From Meiothermus hypogaeus (GTDB taxonomy: Bacteria; Deinococcota; Deinococci; Deinococcales; Thermaceae): a stretch of 56,393 nt of DNA. A model generated the notes under the pieces. That model did not search any database. It was not told the origin of the DNA and saw nothing but the letters and a program-made list of their open reading frames with translations. Position numbers and translations under genes: made by a program. Below, in pieces: positions 28,847 to 37,669 of the stretch (the stretch's first letter is position 1; each line of letters begins with the position of its first letter). The stretch spans positions 1 through 56,393 of the forward strand of contig NZ_QWKY01000014.1 of the NCBI RefSeq assembly GCF_003574035.1, read 5' to 3'.

Positions 28847-29917
28847 TTAGGCAGGCAGCAAGAATGTTCCCTGTGGCGCGAACTGAACCTTGACCCTCTC
28901 GCCGCGACCCGGGAGCTCTGGGGCGTCGCCGGCCACCACCCCCTCGAGACGCCCCACCGGGGTATCCACGCTAAATTCGGTGGAGGAACCCAGGAAGGAG
29001 ACATGGTGTATGGTGCCGTCCAGGCCATCGCCGCTCAGGTGTACCTTTAGGGCCTCGGGACGCACCATGACGGTCACTTTACCCGAGATGCCTTCTTGCT
29101 GGTAAGGCTGCTGGTAGCCCGCCACCTGAATGTGTCCGGCGCTGTAGTGCCCTTCGAAGAAATTAGCCCGCCCGATGAAGTCGGCGGCGAAGCGGCTAAC
29201 GGGCCTGGTGTAGAGGGTGCGTGGGTCACCCTGCTGTTCGATGACCCCTTTGTTCATCAGCACCACCAGGTCGGAGATGGCCATGGCCTCTTCCTGGTCG
29301 TGGGTTACGTAGAGTGAGGTAATGCCCAGCTCCTGTTGCAGATCGCGGATTTCCTCGCGAACCCTTTTGCGCAGTTTGGCATCGAGGTTCGAGAGCGGTT
29401 CGTCGAAGAGCAGTACCCGCGGCTGCATCACCAGTGAGCGGGCCAGGGCCACGCGCTGCTGCTGCCCCCCCGAAAGCGCAGCTACCGGGCGTTCCTCCAG
29501 GCCGGTCAGGCCCACCTGTTGCACCACCTCGGCTACCCGTTCGCGGATTTCCTGCTTGGGGCGGCGGGTCACCTCGAGGCCATAGGCAATGTTCTGATAC
29601 ACATTCATGTGGGGAAAAAGGGCGTAGCTCTGAAACATCATGGTGATGTCGCGCAGATAGGCCGGTAGCCGGGTTACGTCCTCCCCGCCAAATAAAATCC
29701 GTCCCTCGGTGGGGCGCTCGAGGCCCGCAACCATGCGCAGGATGGTGGTTTTGCCACAGCCCGAAGGGCCCAGCAGGGTGATGAGCTTGCCTGCCGGTAG
29801 CTCCAGGTCTACTTTTTCGACCGCCGTGACCTTGCCAAATTTCTTAACGATGCCCTCGAGCTTGACCGATACCGCTTGTTGCTTTCCGGTGTGGGTTGCC
29901 GATACCGTTTGTTGCAT
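28847..29917 (-). CDS. ABC transporter ATP-binding protein, Fe3+/spermidine/phosphonate type
   Basis: A 356-aa ATPase of the FbpC/PotA group. Walker A is LLGPSGCGKTT, the Q-loop is MMFQSYALFPHM, the ABC signature is LSGGQQQR, Walker B is RVLLFDEPLSNLD, and the H-loop is VTHDQEEA. A C-terminal TOBE domain (VMVRPEALKV) follows. The start at 29917 (MQQTVSA) lies 7 bp after the permease stop; an earlier start would overlap the permease. It drives the importer encoded by the next two genes upstream. Confidence 0.92.
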   Translation of the reverse strand: MQQTVSATHTGKQQAVSVKLEGIVKKFGKVTAVEKVDLELPAGKLITLLGPSGCGKTTILRMVAGLERPTEGRILFGGEDVTRLPAYLRDITMMFQSYALFPHMNVYQNIAYGLEVTRRPKQEIRERVAEVVQQVGLTGLEERPVAALSGGQQQRVALARSLVMQPRVLLFDEPLSNLDAKLRKRVREEIRDLQQELGITSLYVTHDQEEAMAISDLVVLMNKGVIEQQGDPRTLYTRPVSRFAADFIGRANFFEGHYSAGHIQVAGYQQPYQQEGISGKVTVMVRPEALKVHLSGDGLDGTIHHVSFLGSSTEFSVDTPVGRLEGVVAGDAPELPGRGERVKVQFAPQGTFLLPA

Positions 29918-29924
29918 AGTGACC

Positions 29925-32147
29925 TCATACTGCGGCTTCCAGGGAGGTGCCGCGTCCCAGCCGCCGCGAGACGGCAAACAGAATTAAAATGACCGTGAGC
30001 AGCCCTAGAATCATCACCGTGGCCATGGCTGCGCCCCGACCCAGATCGCCCTGTTCTATCCAGCGCAGCATGAGCACCGTAGCCAGGGCGTTTCCAGGGC
30101 TAATCAGGAAGATAATCTGGCTTATGGCGGTCATGCCGCGGACAAACGCAAATACCAGCCCAGCCAGAAGTTGCGGTATAAGCAGAGGGATCAAGACTCG
30201 GCGCAATGTGGTACTGGAAGGGGCCCGCAGCAGGGTGGAGGCCTCCTCGAGGCTCTTGTCTATCTGCGAAAGCCCCGAAATAACCCCCCGCACTGCCGCC
30301 GGCATGTTGCGAAAGACCAGCGCCAGCACGATGATGATGCCGGTGCCGGTGAGGAGCCAGGGGCCGGTGTTGAAGGCCAGGATGTAGGCCACCCCCATCA
30401 CCGTGCCGGGGGTGGCAAAGGAGAGCATCGAACCGACCTCCAACAGCCCCCGTCCCCAGAACTGCTGCCTCGAGACCAGATAAGCAATCAAAAAACCCAC
30501 CAGGGTAGCAATGATGGCGCTGATAAAGGCCAGTTGGGCGGTCTTGAGCAGCACCGGCAAGCCCAGGTTGGTCAGGTCGACGTAGTGCTTGAAGGTAAAG
30601 CTGTTGTTGATGCCCCAGATCTGCACAAAAGAGCCAAAGAAAATGGAGAAGTACAGCAGCACCACCGCCAGCCCCCACAGGGCCAGGATGGTTTGCAGGG
30701 TGCGCTCGAGCCAGACCGGCAAGGGTGAGAAGTTGCCCGCCCCTGGCTTGCCGGTGACCGTGACGAACGAGGTGTTGCCCAGCCAAAGCCGCTGCAAGCC
30801 AAATATGACGAGCACCAGGCACAAGAGCACGGCGCCGTAAACGGCGGCCTCGTTGGGGTCATAACGCCCGGTCAGGGCCAGGAACACCTCGGTAGACAGG
30901 AAGTTGCGGTCGCCGCCCAGCAGCATGGGGTTGCCGAAGTCGGCCAGCGACTCGATGATGGTGAGCAAGAAGGCCGCAGCCAGGCCAGGGCGCAGCAAGG
31001 GCCAGGTAATGTCGCGGAAGGTTTGCCAGGGGTGGGCCCGCAGGGTGGTTGAGGCCTCCTCGAGGGCCGGGTTAAGCCCCTGCACCGAACCACGCAGAAT
31101 CAAAAAAGCTACCGGTGTGAAGGCGAAGACCTGCGCAATGGCCACCCCGTTGATGCCAAACAGAAAGCTGGTCTTGAGCCCCAACAGGTCGCTGGTGATG
31201 ATTCCGCTGCGCCCAAGCCAGTAGATGAGGGCAAAAGCAAACACAAACGGGGGGGTAATCAGGGGCAGCAAGCTTACCACCCCCAGGCTTCGCCGTACCC
31301 AGACCGCCCTCGAGCGCTGCTCCAGGAGCGCAAACACCAGCCCCAGGGCAGTGGTGATGGGAGCCACGATCAGCGCCAGGTAAAGACTGGTGGGGAAAGC
31401 CCCGCCGCCAAAAATTCCCGCCCCGATAATCCAGCCCAGCACCAAACCCACGCCCAGTCCGGTCAGGACTCGAGGCCCACGCAGACCCCCGCGTGCCGCC
31501 AACCCGGCCCCCAGGAGCCCCAACCCCAGGGTGGTCAGGTTCACCAGCAGTTGTTCGGAGTGGTCGGTGTAGGGGTTTTCAATACTGATGAAGAGGGGCG
31601 AGGTGAGAACGCTTTGAATCTTGTTCAGGGTGAAGACCCCCTTGACCAGCACCGACTCACGCAGCACGGTAAAGAGCGGGTAAGCGATGAACAGCAGCAC
31701 GAACAGCGAACATACCAGGATGCTGCTGGTCACGAAGGGGTCGTTTTGGATGATGCCCGACTCGCTCAATCCGATACCCACCATCACCAGCAGGGCAGTC
31801 AACACAAGAAGTGCGCCCACCCCGAATGGCACCGAGGTGGAGACCAGCCAGCCCACCCCAACCAGGAACCCCGCCCCTCCCAGCCCCACCAGGGCGTAGC
31901 CGCGCTGTACCAGGGGCAGATGCAGCAGGCTCGATAGGGTCAGCACTGCCACCACCGCCAGCAGTACCCCACCCAGCCAGGGTGCTTGGTTCAACACCAG
32001 GAGCTTGCTATCGAACTCGAGCAAACTGCGGTCGGTGCGCCCCCAGGGCAGCACCAGCAGGCTTACCAGAGCGACCAAGCCTGCCATCCAGGCCGGTGAG
32101 CGTCCACTGGCAATGCCCTTGAGACTCGTTTTTCCAATCACCGCCAT
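29925..32147 (-). CDS. ABC transporter permease, fused two-domain (FbpB-like) with long N-terminal membrane extension
   Basis: A 740-aa permease with two binding-protein-dependent transport domains in one chain. The two EAA loops are EEASTTLRAHPWQTFRDITWPLLRP and EEASTLLRAPSSTTLRRVLIPLLIP. Single-chain FbpB proteins are usually 500-580 aa. Here about 200 extra residues with several hydrophobic helices precede the first canonical domain. The start at 32147 follows GAGGGGGG; an ATG five codons earlier is possible. It lies between the ATPase and the binding-protein gene, all on one strand. Confidence 0.88.
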   Translation of the reverse strand: MAVIGKTSLKGIASGRSPAWMAGLVALVSLLVLPWGRTDRSLLEFDSKLLVLNQAPWLGGVLLAVVAVLTLSSLLHLPLVQRGYALVGLGGAGFLVGVGWLVSTSVPFGVGALLVLTALLVMVGIGLSESGIIQNDPFVTSSILVCSLFVLLFIAYPLFTVLRESVLVKGVFTLNKIQSVLTSPLFISIENPYTDHSEQLLVNLTTLGLGLLGAGLAARGGLRGPRVLTGLGVGLVLGWIIGAGIFGGGAFPTSLYLALIVAPITTALGLVFALLEQRSRAVWVRRSLGVVSLLPLITPPFVFAFALIYWLGRSGIITSDLLGLKTSFLFGINGVAIAQVFAFTPVAFLILRGSVQGLNPALEEASTTLRAHPWQTFRDITWPLLRPGLAAAFLLTIIESLADFGNPMLLGGDRNFLSTEVFLALTGRYDPNEAAVYGAVLLCLVLVIFGLQRLWLGNTSFVTVTGKPGAGNFSPLPVWLERTLQTILALWGLAVVLLYFSIFFGSFVQIWGINNSFTFKHYVDLTNLGLPVLLKTAQLAFISAIIATLVGFLIAYLVSRQQFWGRGLLEVGSMLSFATPGTVMGVAYILAFNTGPWLLTGTGIIIVLALVFRNMPAAVRGVISGLSQIDKSLEEASTLLRAPSSTTLRRVLIPLLIPQLLAGLVFAFVRGMTAISQIIFLISPGNALATVLMLRWIEQGDLGRGAAMATVMILGLLTVILILFAVSRRLGRGTSLEAAV

Positions 32148-32312
32148 GCGGGCCCCCCTCATCAAGAACTCGAGCCTACTCGTGGAATCGGCTCGAGTTC
32201 CACATCTTTTATCTTTTGCCTTTTTACCGCCAAACCCCACTTAGAGGATTGGCTACCGTGCTTCCAACAAAGGGTTATGCTGTCTGAAGCATGTTCCTGA
32301 CTATCAAGTGGC

Positions 32313-33341
32313 TCAGCGCCGGGGCAGCGGGAAGACTTCCCGGGTCCACCTGGTAATCAGCCGGGTGCGCAGGTCGGGGTCGCCGTATTTCTTGGCATCG
32401 TAGTTGATCAACTTGAAGTCCTTGGGGTTGGGAATGCCCTCAATCAGAGGGGTCTTGGTGTTGGAAGGCAACGAGAAGATGCCAGCCCGAAAGCCGACCT
32501 GCTGACCCGCAGGTGAGACCGCCCAGTCCATGAAAGCTTGTCCGTTGGCTTTGTTCTTAGCCCCACGAACCAGGCTCAGACCGCCAATCTCGTAGCCGGT
32601 GCCCTCGCAAGGGGCCACAATCTCGATGGGGAAACCTTGTTTCTTGAACTCCACCAGGTCGTGCATGAACTGAATCCCGATGCCAATCTCACCCCGGCCC
32701 AGGGCAATGCGCGGAGCCACACCCGAACGGGTGTACTCGGCCACGTTGCGGTGGTAGCTGCGCATCAGGTTGAAGGCTTCTTCCTCGCCAAAGATTTGGA
32801 CCAAGGTGGCGATCAGGGTATAGGCCGTGCCAGAGGTGTTGGGGTTGGAAACCTGAATCAGACCGCGGTACGCCGGGTTGGCCAGATCTTTCCAGCAACG
32901 TGGGATGGGTGCGCCCCGGTCTTGTAGCACCTTGGGGTTGATGCCAAAGCCCAGAATTCCCTGGTAGAGCGGGATGTAGGTGGTGCCGATGGCCGCCTTC
33001 ATGGTGGGCGAAAGGTCGTTGTAGGCCTTAACCCGGTACCACTCGGTTATGGCATCCTTGAAGGCTTCGTAGTGGGGGTCGCCCGTGCCGCCGAACCATA
33101 CATCGAAGGTGGGGTTGGCTTGCTCGGCCCGCAGGCGGGCCAGGGCCTCGTTGGTGGAGACACTAACGATTCGCACGTCGATGCCGGTGGCCTGCTTGAA
33201 GGCCGGGCCCAGGGCCTCGCACCAGTTCTGGGTGACGCTACATATTACGTTGACAACCCGCTGCTGAGCCAAGCCCGTACTCATGGTCAGGACAAGAGCC
33301 GCAAAAAACCACCAGCGGACATTCCGCTTCCACATAGCCAT
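32313..33341 (-). CDS. ABC transporter substrate-binding protein, iron(III)/phosphonate type
   Basis: A 342-aa periplasmic protein with a signal peptide cut near GLAQQ, then VVNVICSVTQNWCEALGPAFKQATGIDVRIVSVSTNEALARLRAEQ, typical of the FbpA/PhnS class-II binding folds. FDVWFGGTGDPHYEAF and GEIGIGIQFMHDLVEF are further matches. Three cysteines in the mature part are unusual for an exported thermophile protein. The ligand (Fe3+, 2-aminoethylphosphonate or polyamine) cannot be decided. AGGAGG precedes the ATG, and a consensus promoter lies at 33362-33389. Confidence 0.87.
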   Translation of the reverse strand: MAMWKRNVRWWFFAALVLTMSTGLAQQRVVNVICSVTQNWCEALGPAFKQATGIDVRIVSVSTNEALARLRAEQANPTFDVWFGGTGDPHYEAFKDAITEWYRVKAYNDLSPTMKAAIGTTYIPLYQGILGFGINPKVLQDRGAPIPRCWKDLANPAYRGLIQVSNPNTSGTAYTLIATLVQIFGEEEAFNLMRSYHRNVAEYTRSGVAPRIALGRGEIGIGIQFMHDLVEFKKQGFPIEIVAPCEGTGYEIGGLSLVRGAKNKANGQAFMDWAVSPAGQQVGFRAGIFSLPSNTKTPLIEGIPNPKDFKLINYDAKKYGDPDLRTRLITRWTREVFPLPRR

Positions 33342-33361
33342 ATTTGAGCCTCCTCGGCTGA

Positions 33362-33389
33362 ATCATACGGCTTGCTAGAAAAATGTCAA
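33362..33389 (-). promoter_or_regulatory. Promoter of the binding-protein/ABC operon
   Basis: On the minus strand, a perfect -35 TTGACA (33384-33389), 16-bp spacer and -10 TATGAT (33362-33367). The leader is about 15 nt and carries AGGAGG. This is one of the best sigma-70-type matches in the window. Confidence 0.8.
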
Positions 33390-33628
33390 GATTCAAGTGC
33401 CCCACACGACAGATTGGGACAGTTGCATGAACTGGGTACTGGGTTGTTTCTAGCAGCTTGCCATAAGCCGAAAGCCCATAGCCGAAGGCCCAAAGCAAAA
33501 AATCGCCAACACAGGGTCAACCGCTAATGGATAGGTGGTTCCGGGATCGAAAACAGAGTCAAGAAAGTAGCTATTCAGCAAATGAGTGGGGGCTAACGAA
33601 CTTGTAGCCAGCCTGGGCCAACCCGTAC

Positions 33629-33687
33629 AATTTTGACCCACCCAGGGGTCGAAATTGCTAGACTTTAGGGGTTATTGGGCCTATACT
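33629..33687 (+). promoter_or_regulatory. Promoter and upstream inverted repeat for the Na/Pi-type gene
   Basis: AATTTTGACCC (33629-33639) and GGGTCGAAATT (33646-33656) form an inverted repeat with one mismatch and a 6-bp spacer. The -35-like TAGACT (33659-33664) follows directly, and TATACT (33682-33687) is 17 bp further. The repeat could be an operator or activator site. Between 33390 and 33628 nothing else is recognisable apart from degenerate repeats near 33460-33500. Confidence 0.5.
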
Positions 33688-33719
33688 TCCAGCAGATTGA
33701 ATGGTCAGGGGAACGTCAA

Positions 33720-35312
33720 GTGTTAGAAGCCCTGGGTGGTCTGGCGTTGTTGGTGAAGGGTCTATCGTTCCTTTCCCAGGCCCTGGCGGTGGTGGTGGGC
33801 GGGCCTGCCCGGCGGGTCTTGACCTGGGCTACGGCGCGCTCGAGGCGGGCCTGGCTGGCCGGAACCCTGGTGGGTGCCCTGACCCTTAACAGTACTGCCC
33901 TGAGTCTGACCGCCATTGGGCTGGCCGAGTCGGGCATCGCCAGCTTTGGCTCGGCGTTGGTGCTGGGTCTGGCGGCCAAAGGGGGGGCTACGGTGGCCCT
34001 GCTTTTGGCCGCGACCCCCATCAACGCGATGGCCCTGCCCATCGTGGGACTGGGTTTTCTGGTCTCGTTGTACAAGCGAACCCAGGTCTGGGGCGAAGTG
34101 GTTTTAGGGCTGGGGATGCTGCTCTTGGGTATTTCCCTGATGGTACAGGGGCTTTTGCCCATCACCGAGTCCGAACTTTTTGGCTTGATTCGTGAAAATC
34201 TGGAATCTTCGCCGCTTGGATTGTGGTTGCTGGGTTTTGCCCTAGCCTCGCTACTGGGTTCGGCCAATGCGGTGGCGGCCCTGGCCCTGGCTCTGGCGAC
34301 CTCGAGTGCCCTGAGCCTTTCTGCAGCCCTGCTGCTGACCCTGGGGGGTGGCGCCGGGTCGGGGATGATTCTGCTCCTGTCAACCTGGAATAACACGCCC
34401 ACTGCCCGCCGAATTGCCACCGCCCACCTGGGCTGGAAGATCCTGCTTTCCATTCCATTTATGCTGTTTCTACCGGCCTTTACCCGCTTCAGCAGCGAGC
34501 TAGCCCAGCAGGTGGGACTTGGCCCCTCGGCGGCGGTGGCCCAGGGGCATCTGCTTTATCACGTGCTGGCCTCACTCCTGGTCTTGCTGCTGGTGCGCCC
34601 CCTCGAGCGCCTCATGCGCCGGGTGATCCCCGATACGGAGTACCACATCAGCCCCAAGTACATCTCCGAGGAGGCCCTGAAGTCGCGCGAGCTGGCCTCC
34701 AGCCTGGCTTTGCGCGAGGTAGGCCGCATTGGCGACCAGCTCTCGGAGATGCTCACCGAGACAGTGAAAATCCTGGCCCGTGGCAATGGCGATGCTGCCG
34801 ACGTGGCCCGGCGCGAGGAAAAGGTAGACCAGTTGGCCCGTGCAATTGTGCTCTATCTGAGCGACCTTTCGGCCCGACACCCTGGCGACTCGCCCTTGAT
34901 GCTCATGATGGCGGCCAGCGAGATTGAGCACATGGGCGATCAGGTGCGGCGGATGTTACGCAAGCAGGACAAGCTCTACGCCCAGAACCTCGAGTTCTCC
35001 GAGGAGGGCCGCACCGAGCTGGCCGACGCCGCCGGGAAAGTGCTGGAGCGGTTGCGCCTCTCCCTGGCAGCCCTGGCCACCCGCAACGAGGCCCTGGCAT
35101 CGCAGGTCATTGCCGAGCGTATGCACCTAGAAAGCCTTCTGACCGAGCTACGCCGCTCCCACCTGCGACGCCTTGAAAAAGGTCGTATCGAAAGCCGGGC
35201 TACTACCCTCGCGCACCTCGATCTGTTGATCGTGCTGGATGAGCTAGACCAGGGCATCACCCGCCTGGCCTCGCTTTCCCTGGACTTGCACCGTCCCTTG
35301 GCAAGCGCTTAG
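33720..35312 (+). CDS. Na/Pi-cotransporter family protein with PhoU-like domain
   Basis: A 530-aa membrane protein. The N-terminal half has about eight to ten hydrophobic segments including the paired repeats GTLVGALTLNSTALSLTAIGLAESG and LASLLGSANAVAALALALATSS, which resemble the two inverted halves of the Na+/phosphate symporter fold (NptA/YjbB). The C-terminal 170 residues form a helical PhoU-like domain (REEKVDQLARAIVLYLSDLS...ASEIEHMGDQVRRM). GTG 33720 is favoured by AGGGGA 7 nt upstream; TTG 33675 lies within the promoter. It probably moves phosphate. Confidence 0.82.
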   Translation: MLEALGGLALLVKGLSFLSQALAVVVGGPARRVLTWATARSRRAWLAGTLVGALTLNSTALSLTAIGLAESGIASFGSALVLGLAAKGGATVALLLAATPINAMALPIVGLGFLVSLYKRTQVWGEVVLGLGMLLLGISLMVQGLLPITESELFGLIRENLESSPLGLWLLGFALASLLGSANAVAALALALATSSALSLSAALLLTLGGGAGSGMILLLSTWNNTPTARRIATAHLGWKILLSIPFMLFLPAFTRFSSELAQQVGLGPSAAVAQGHLLYHVLASLLVLLLVRPLERLMRRVIPDTEYHISPKYISEEALKSRELASSLALREVGRIGDQLSEMLTETVKILARGNGDAADVARREEKVDQLARAIVLYLSDLSARHPGDSPLMLMMAASEIEHMGDQVRRMLRKQDKLYAQNLEFSEEGRTELADAAGKVLERLRLSLAALATRNEALASQVIAERMHLESLLTELRRSHLRRLEKGRIESRATTLAHLDLLIVLDELDQGITRLASLSLDLHRPLASA

Positions 35313-35341
35313 CCCACGCCATGCGCTGCCCCCCTCGCTTT

Positions 35342-35371
35342 TTGGCGTAAAACCGCCCGTTGCGCTAAAGT
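35342..35371 (+). promoter_or_regulatory. Leaderless promoter of the second FAD oxidoreductase gene
   Basis: TTGGCG (35342-35347), 18-bp spacer, TAAAGT (35366-35371), then 7 nt to the ATG at 35379. No ribosome site is present. Confidence 0.6.
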
Positions 35372-35378
35372 AGGCCCA

Positions 35379-36515
35379 ATGATTCGCTACGACGTGCTGA
35401 TTGTGGGTGCGGGGATTATCGGAGCGGCCTGTGCGTATCGTTTGGCCGAGCGGGGTTTGAAGGTGGGGTTGCTCGAGCAGGCCCCCACACCAGCGGTGGG
35501 CTCCACAGGCAAAAGTGCAGCAGGGGTGCGGGTACAGTTTACCGAGACTACCAACATCCTGCTCTCCTGGCACTCTATTCAGGAGTACCGGGCCATGCCC
35601 GAGGCGGCCTACCGGCCCATCGGTTATCTGTTTTTGGTGCCGGATAGCCTGTGGGAATCACACCTGAAGGGCGTAGAGCTGCAGCAAAGCCTGGGCGTGC
35701 CAGTGGAGGTGCGGGGCCTGGAGGGGGCCCAGGAGTGGTTCGACTTTCTACCCACGGCGGAGGGCCTGGAGCCCATCCTGGGGGCAACCTTTGGCCCTGC
35801 CGACGGCATCGTAGACCCGCATGGTATCTGCATGGAGTATCTGCGCCGTGCCCGAACGCTCGGTGCGAAGGTATATACCGAAACCGAGTTCCTGGCTGCA
35901 GAGCCGGTGGGCCTTGAGTGGAGGGTCGAGACCTCCAGGGGTTCCTTCCAGACCTCGTTTGTGCTCAATGCGGCCGGTGCCTGGGCGGGTGAGGTGGGGC
36001 GACGGGCGGGGTTGTCTATCCCTGTGGAACCGGCACGGCGTATGGTTTTCTGTACAGCTCCTATTCCGTACCCCAATTGGCATCCCCTGACCATAGACCT
36101 CTCGAGCGGTTTCTGGTTCCGCCCCGAGCACGACCGGCTGATTTTTGGCCGCAGCAACCTCGAGGATGTGGGCTTCCAGGAGGGCATGGACTGGAGCTGG
36201 CTCGAGCCCACCCTGGCAGTCGGCCTGGCGCGCTTTCCCTGGCTGGAGCGGCTCCAGCTCGATCAAAAAGCCAGTTGGTGGGGCTACTACGAGGTTACCC
36301 CCGATCATAACCCCATTCTGGGCCGGATGCCGGGGGCGGAGGGCTGGGTCAATGCCTGCGGCTTCTCCGGTCACGGCGTGCAGCAGGCCGCCATGGTAGG
36401 CCGACTGATGGCCGAGGAAATTGCCGATGGACGGGCGCATAGCCTGGACATCAACCCACTTCGCTACGAGCGTTTTGCCCTGACCCGAAAGCTGGCGGAG
36501 AAAAACATCGTCTGA
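35379..36515 (+). CDS. FAD-dependent oxidoreductase, sarcosine/glycine oxidase-like
   Basis: A 378-aa flavoprotein of the DAO superfamily. The FAD site is YDVLIVGAGIIGAACAYRLAERGLKVGLLEQ, followed by STGKSAAGVRVQF, LNAAGAWAGEVGRRAGL and the C-terminal NACGFSGHGVQQAAMVGRLMAEEIADG. This pattern fits monomeric sarcosine oxidase or the SoxB/DadA-type family. It may oxidise N-methylated or cyclic amino acids to H2O2 or feed an electron acceptor. It is a single-gene unit. Confidence 0.85.
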   Translation: MIRYDVLIVGAGIIGAACAYRLAERGLKVGLLEQAPTPAVGSTGKSAAGVRVQFTETTNILLSWHSIQEYRAMPEAAYRPIGYLFLVPDSLWESHLKGVELQQSLGVPVEVRGLEGAQEWFDFLPTAEGLEPILGATFGPADGIVDPHGICMEYLRRARTLGAKVYTETEFLAAEPVGLEWRVETSRGSFQTSFVLNAAGAWAGEVGRRAGLSIPVEPARRMVFCTAPIPYPNWHPLTIDLSSGFWFRPEHDRLIFGRSNLEDVGFQEGMDWSWLEPTLAVGLARFPWLERLQLDQKASWWGYYEVTPDHNPILGRMPGAEGWVNACGFSGHGVQQAAMVGRLMAEEIADGRAHSLDINPLRYERFALTRKLAEKNIV

Positions 36516-36536
36516 AAGTCTCTGCGCTAAGAGCCC

Positions 36537-36566
36537 TTGCCAACCCGCACGGCTTGCGCGTACACT
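36537..36566 (+). promoter_or_regulatory. Promoter upstream of the short leader frame
   Basis: TTGCCA (36537-36542), 18-bp spacer, TACACT (36561-36566). Transcription would start near 36573, about 13 nt before the short leader frame and about 190 nt before the ABC ATPase start. Confidence 0.6.
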
Positions 36567-36585
36567 TGGCTTTGGTAGGTGAGCC

Positions 36586-36627
36586 ATGAATGACCGTATT
36601 GTTCTCATGACCTGGTTCCGCGCCTGA
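36586..36627 (+). CDS. Candidate 13-residue leader peptide
   Basis: ATG-initiated frame MNDRIVLMTWFRA, preceded by AGGTGA. It lies between a good promoter and an intrinsic-terminator-like hairpin ahead of an ABC export cluster. That layout is the classical one for ribosome-mediated attenuation. The peptide contains Trp, Phe and two Arg but no run of one amino acid, so drug-induced stalling is more likely than amino-acid sensing. Expression is unproven. Confidence 0.4.
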   Translation: MNDRIVLMTWFRA

Positions 36628-36677
36628 GGCGCTGACCCCAACCCGACCCGCATTCATAACGCCAAAAGCGTTTATAA

Positions 36678-36705
36678 CGGCGGCCTCCGGGCCGCCGATT
36701 TGTTT
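36678..36705 (+). terminator. Attenuator-like hairpin before the ABC cluster
   Basis: CGGCGGCC pairs with GGCCGCCG (36678-36697) around TCCG, followed by ATTTGTTT. A competing weak stem, AACGC/GCGTT (36658-36672), lies directly upstream. Read-through would be needed to express the ABC genes from the promoter at 36537. A second tiny frame with GGAGGGG just before its ATG starts at 36716 and ends before the ATPase gene. Confidence 0.55.
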
Positions 36706-36763
36706 GGAGGGGTAATGCAAATACTTGGCCAATCCATGCGACCCTAAGCCCTGAAACTTGTTT

Positions 36764-37591
36764 ATGGTTCAACCGACTATGCTAACCCTGAATACCACCC
36801 AAACCCAACTCGCCATCGAGGTTTCCAATCTAAAAAAAGTCTTTCGCAAACGCGACGGACTGCGGGGCCCTATTAAGGAAGAATGGGCCCTCAAGGGGGT
36901 TTCTTTTTACGTGCAGGAGGGGGAAACCTATGGCCTTCTGGGCCCCAACGGCTCGGGTAAGTCCACCCTGATACGCATCCTCTCTACTCTGCTTACCGCC
37001 GATGGCGGCACGGTGCGGATGCTGGGCTACCAGCTGCCAGAAGATGAGACCAGACTGCGCCGCAAGATGGGCCGGGTGAGCGTGGACGCGGCCTTCTACA
37101 AGAAGCTATCACCCCGGGAAAATCTGCTTTATGCGGCGCAGTTATATGGCCTCGAGCCCCGCCAGGCTGAAAAACGGGCTATGCAGATTCTTGAGCAGCT
37201 CGGGCTCGAGTCCCGCCGCTTCAGCGACCCCATCGAGGAAATGAGCCGGGGAATGCAGCAGAAGATTTCCATCGCCCGGGCCCTCCTCATCAACCCACCG
37301 CTCCTGCTCCTGGACGAGCCCACCACCGGCCTCGACCCCAAGAGCCGCCGCGACGTACAGGCCTTCCTGGAAGACCTCCGCGCTCGCGAAGGCACCACCA
37401 TCCTGCTCACCACCCACGACATGGCCGAGGCCGAGCGGCTTGCCCACCGCATAGGCTTCCTGGCCCACGGGCGGCTGGTGGCTGAGGGCACCGCCGAAGA
37501 ACTCAAGCGCCGGGCGGGTACACCCGACCTGGAAGAAGCCTTCATCGCCCTGACCGGCGAGGAACTGGATGAAGAAGCCGATAGTCTATAG
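36764..37591 (+). CDS. ABC exporter ATP-binding protein 1
   Basis: A 275-aa ATPase of the DrrA/CcmA-like export group. Walker A is GLLGPNGSGKST, the signature is a divergent MSRGMQQK in place of LSGGQ, Walker B is PLLLLDEPTTGLD, and the H-loop is LLTTHDMAEAE. The tail is acidic. The true start may be ATG 36764 or 36779. It pairs with the ABC-2 permease 78 bp downstream; the gap between them carries an inverted repeat GCGAATAGCC/GGCTATTCGC. Confidence 0.9.
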   Translation: MVQPTMLTLNTTQTQLAIEVSNLKKVFRKRDGLRGPIKEEWALKGVSFYVQEGETYGLLGPNGSGKSTLIRILSTLLTADGGTVRMLGYQLPEDETRLRRKMGRVSVDAAFYKKLSPRENLLYAAQLYGLEPRQAEKRAMQILEQLGLESRRFSDPIEEMSRGMQQKISIARALLINPPLLLLDEPTTGLDPKSRRDVQAFLEDLRAREGTTILLTTHDMAEAERLAHRIGFLAHGRLVAEGTAEELKRRAGTPDLEEAFIALTGEELDEEADSL

Positions 37592-37669
37592 CGAATAGCC
37601 GATGGCAAAAAAAGTGTTTAGCTATGAGCTATCCGCTAGTGGCTATTCGCGCAATCGAAGGGAACCACC

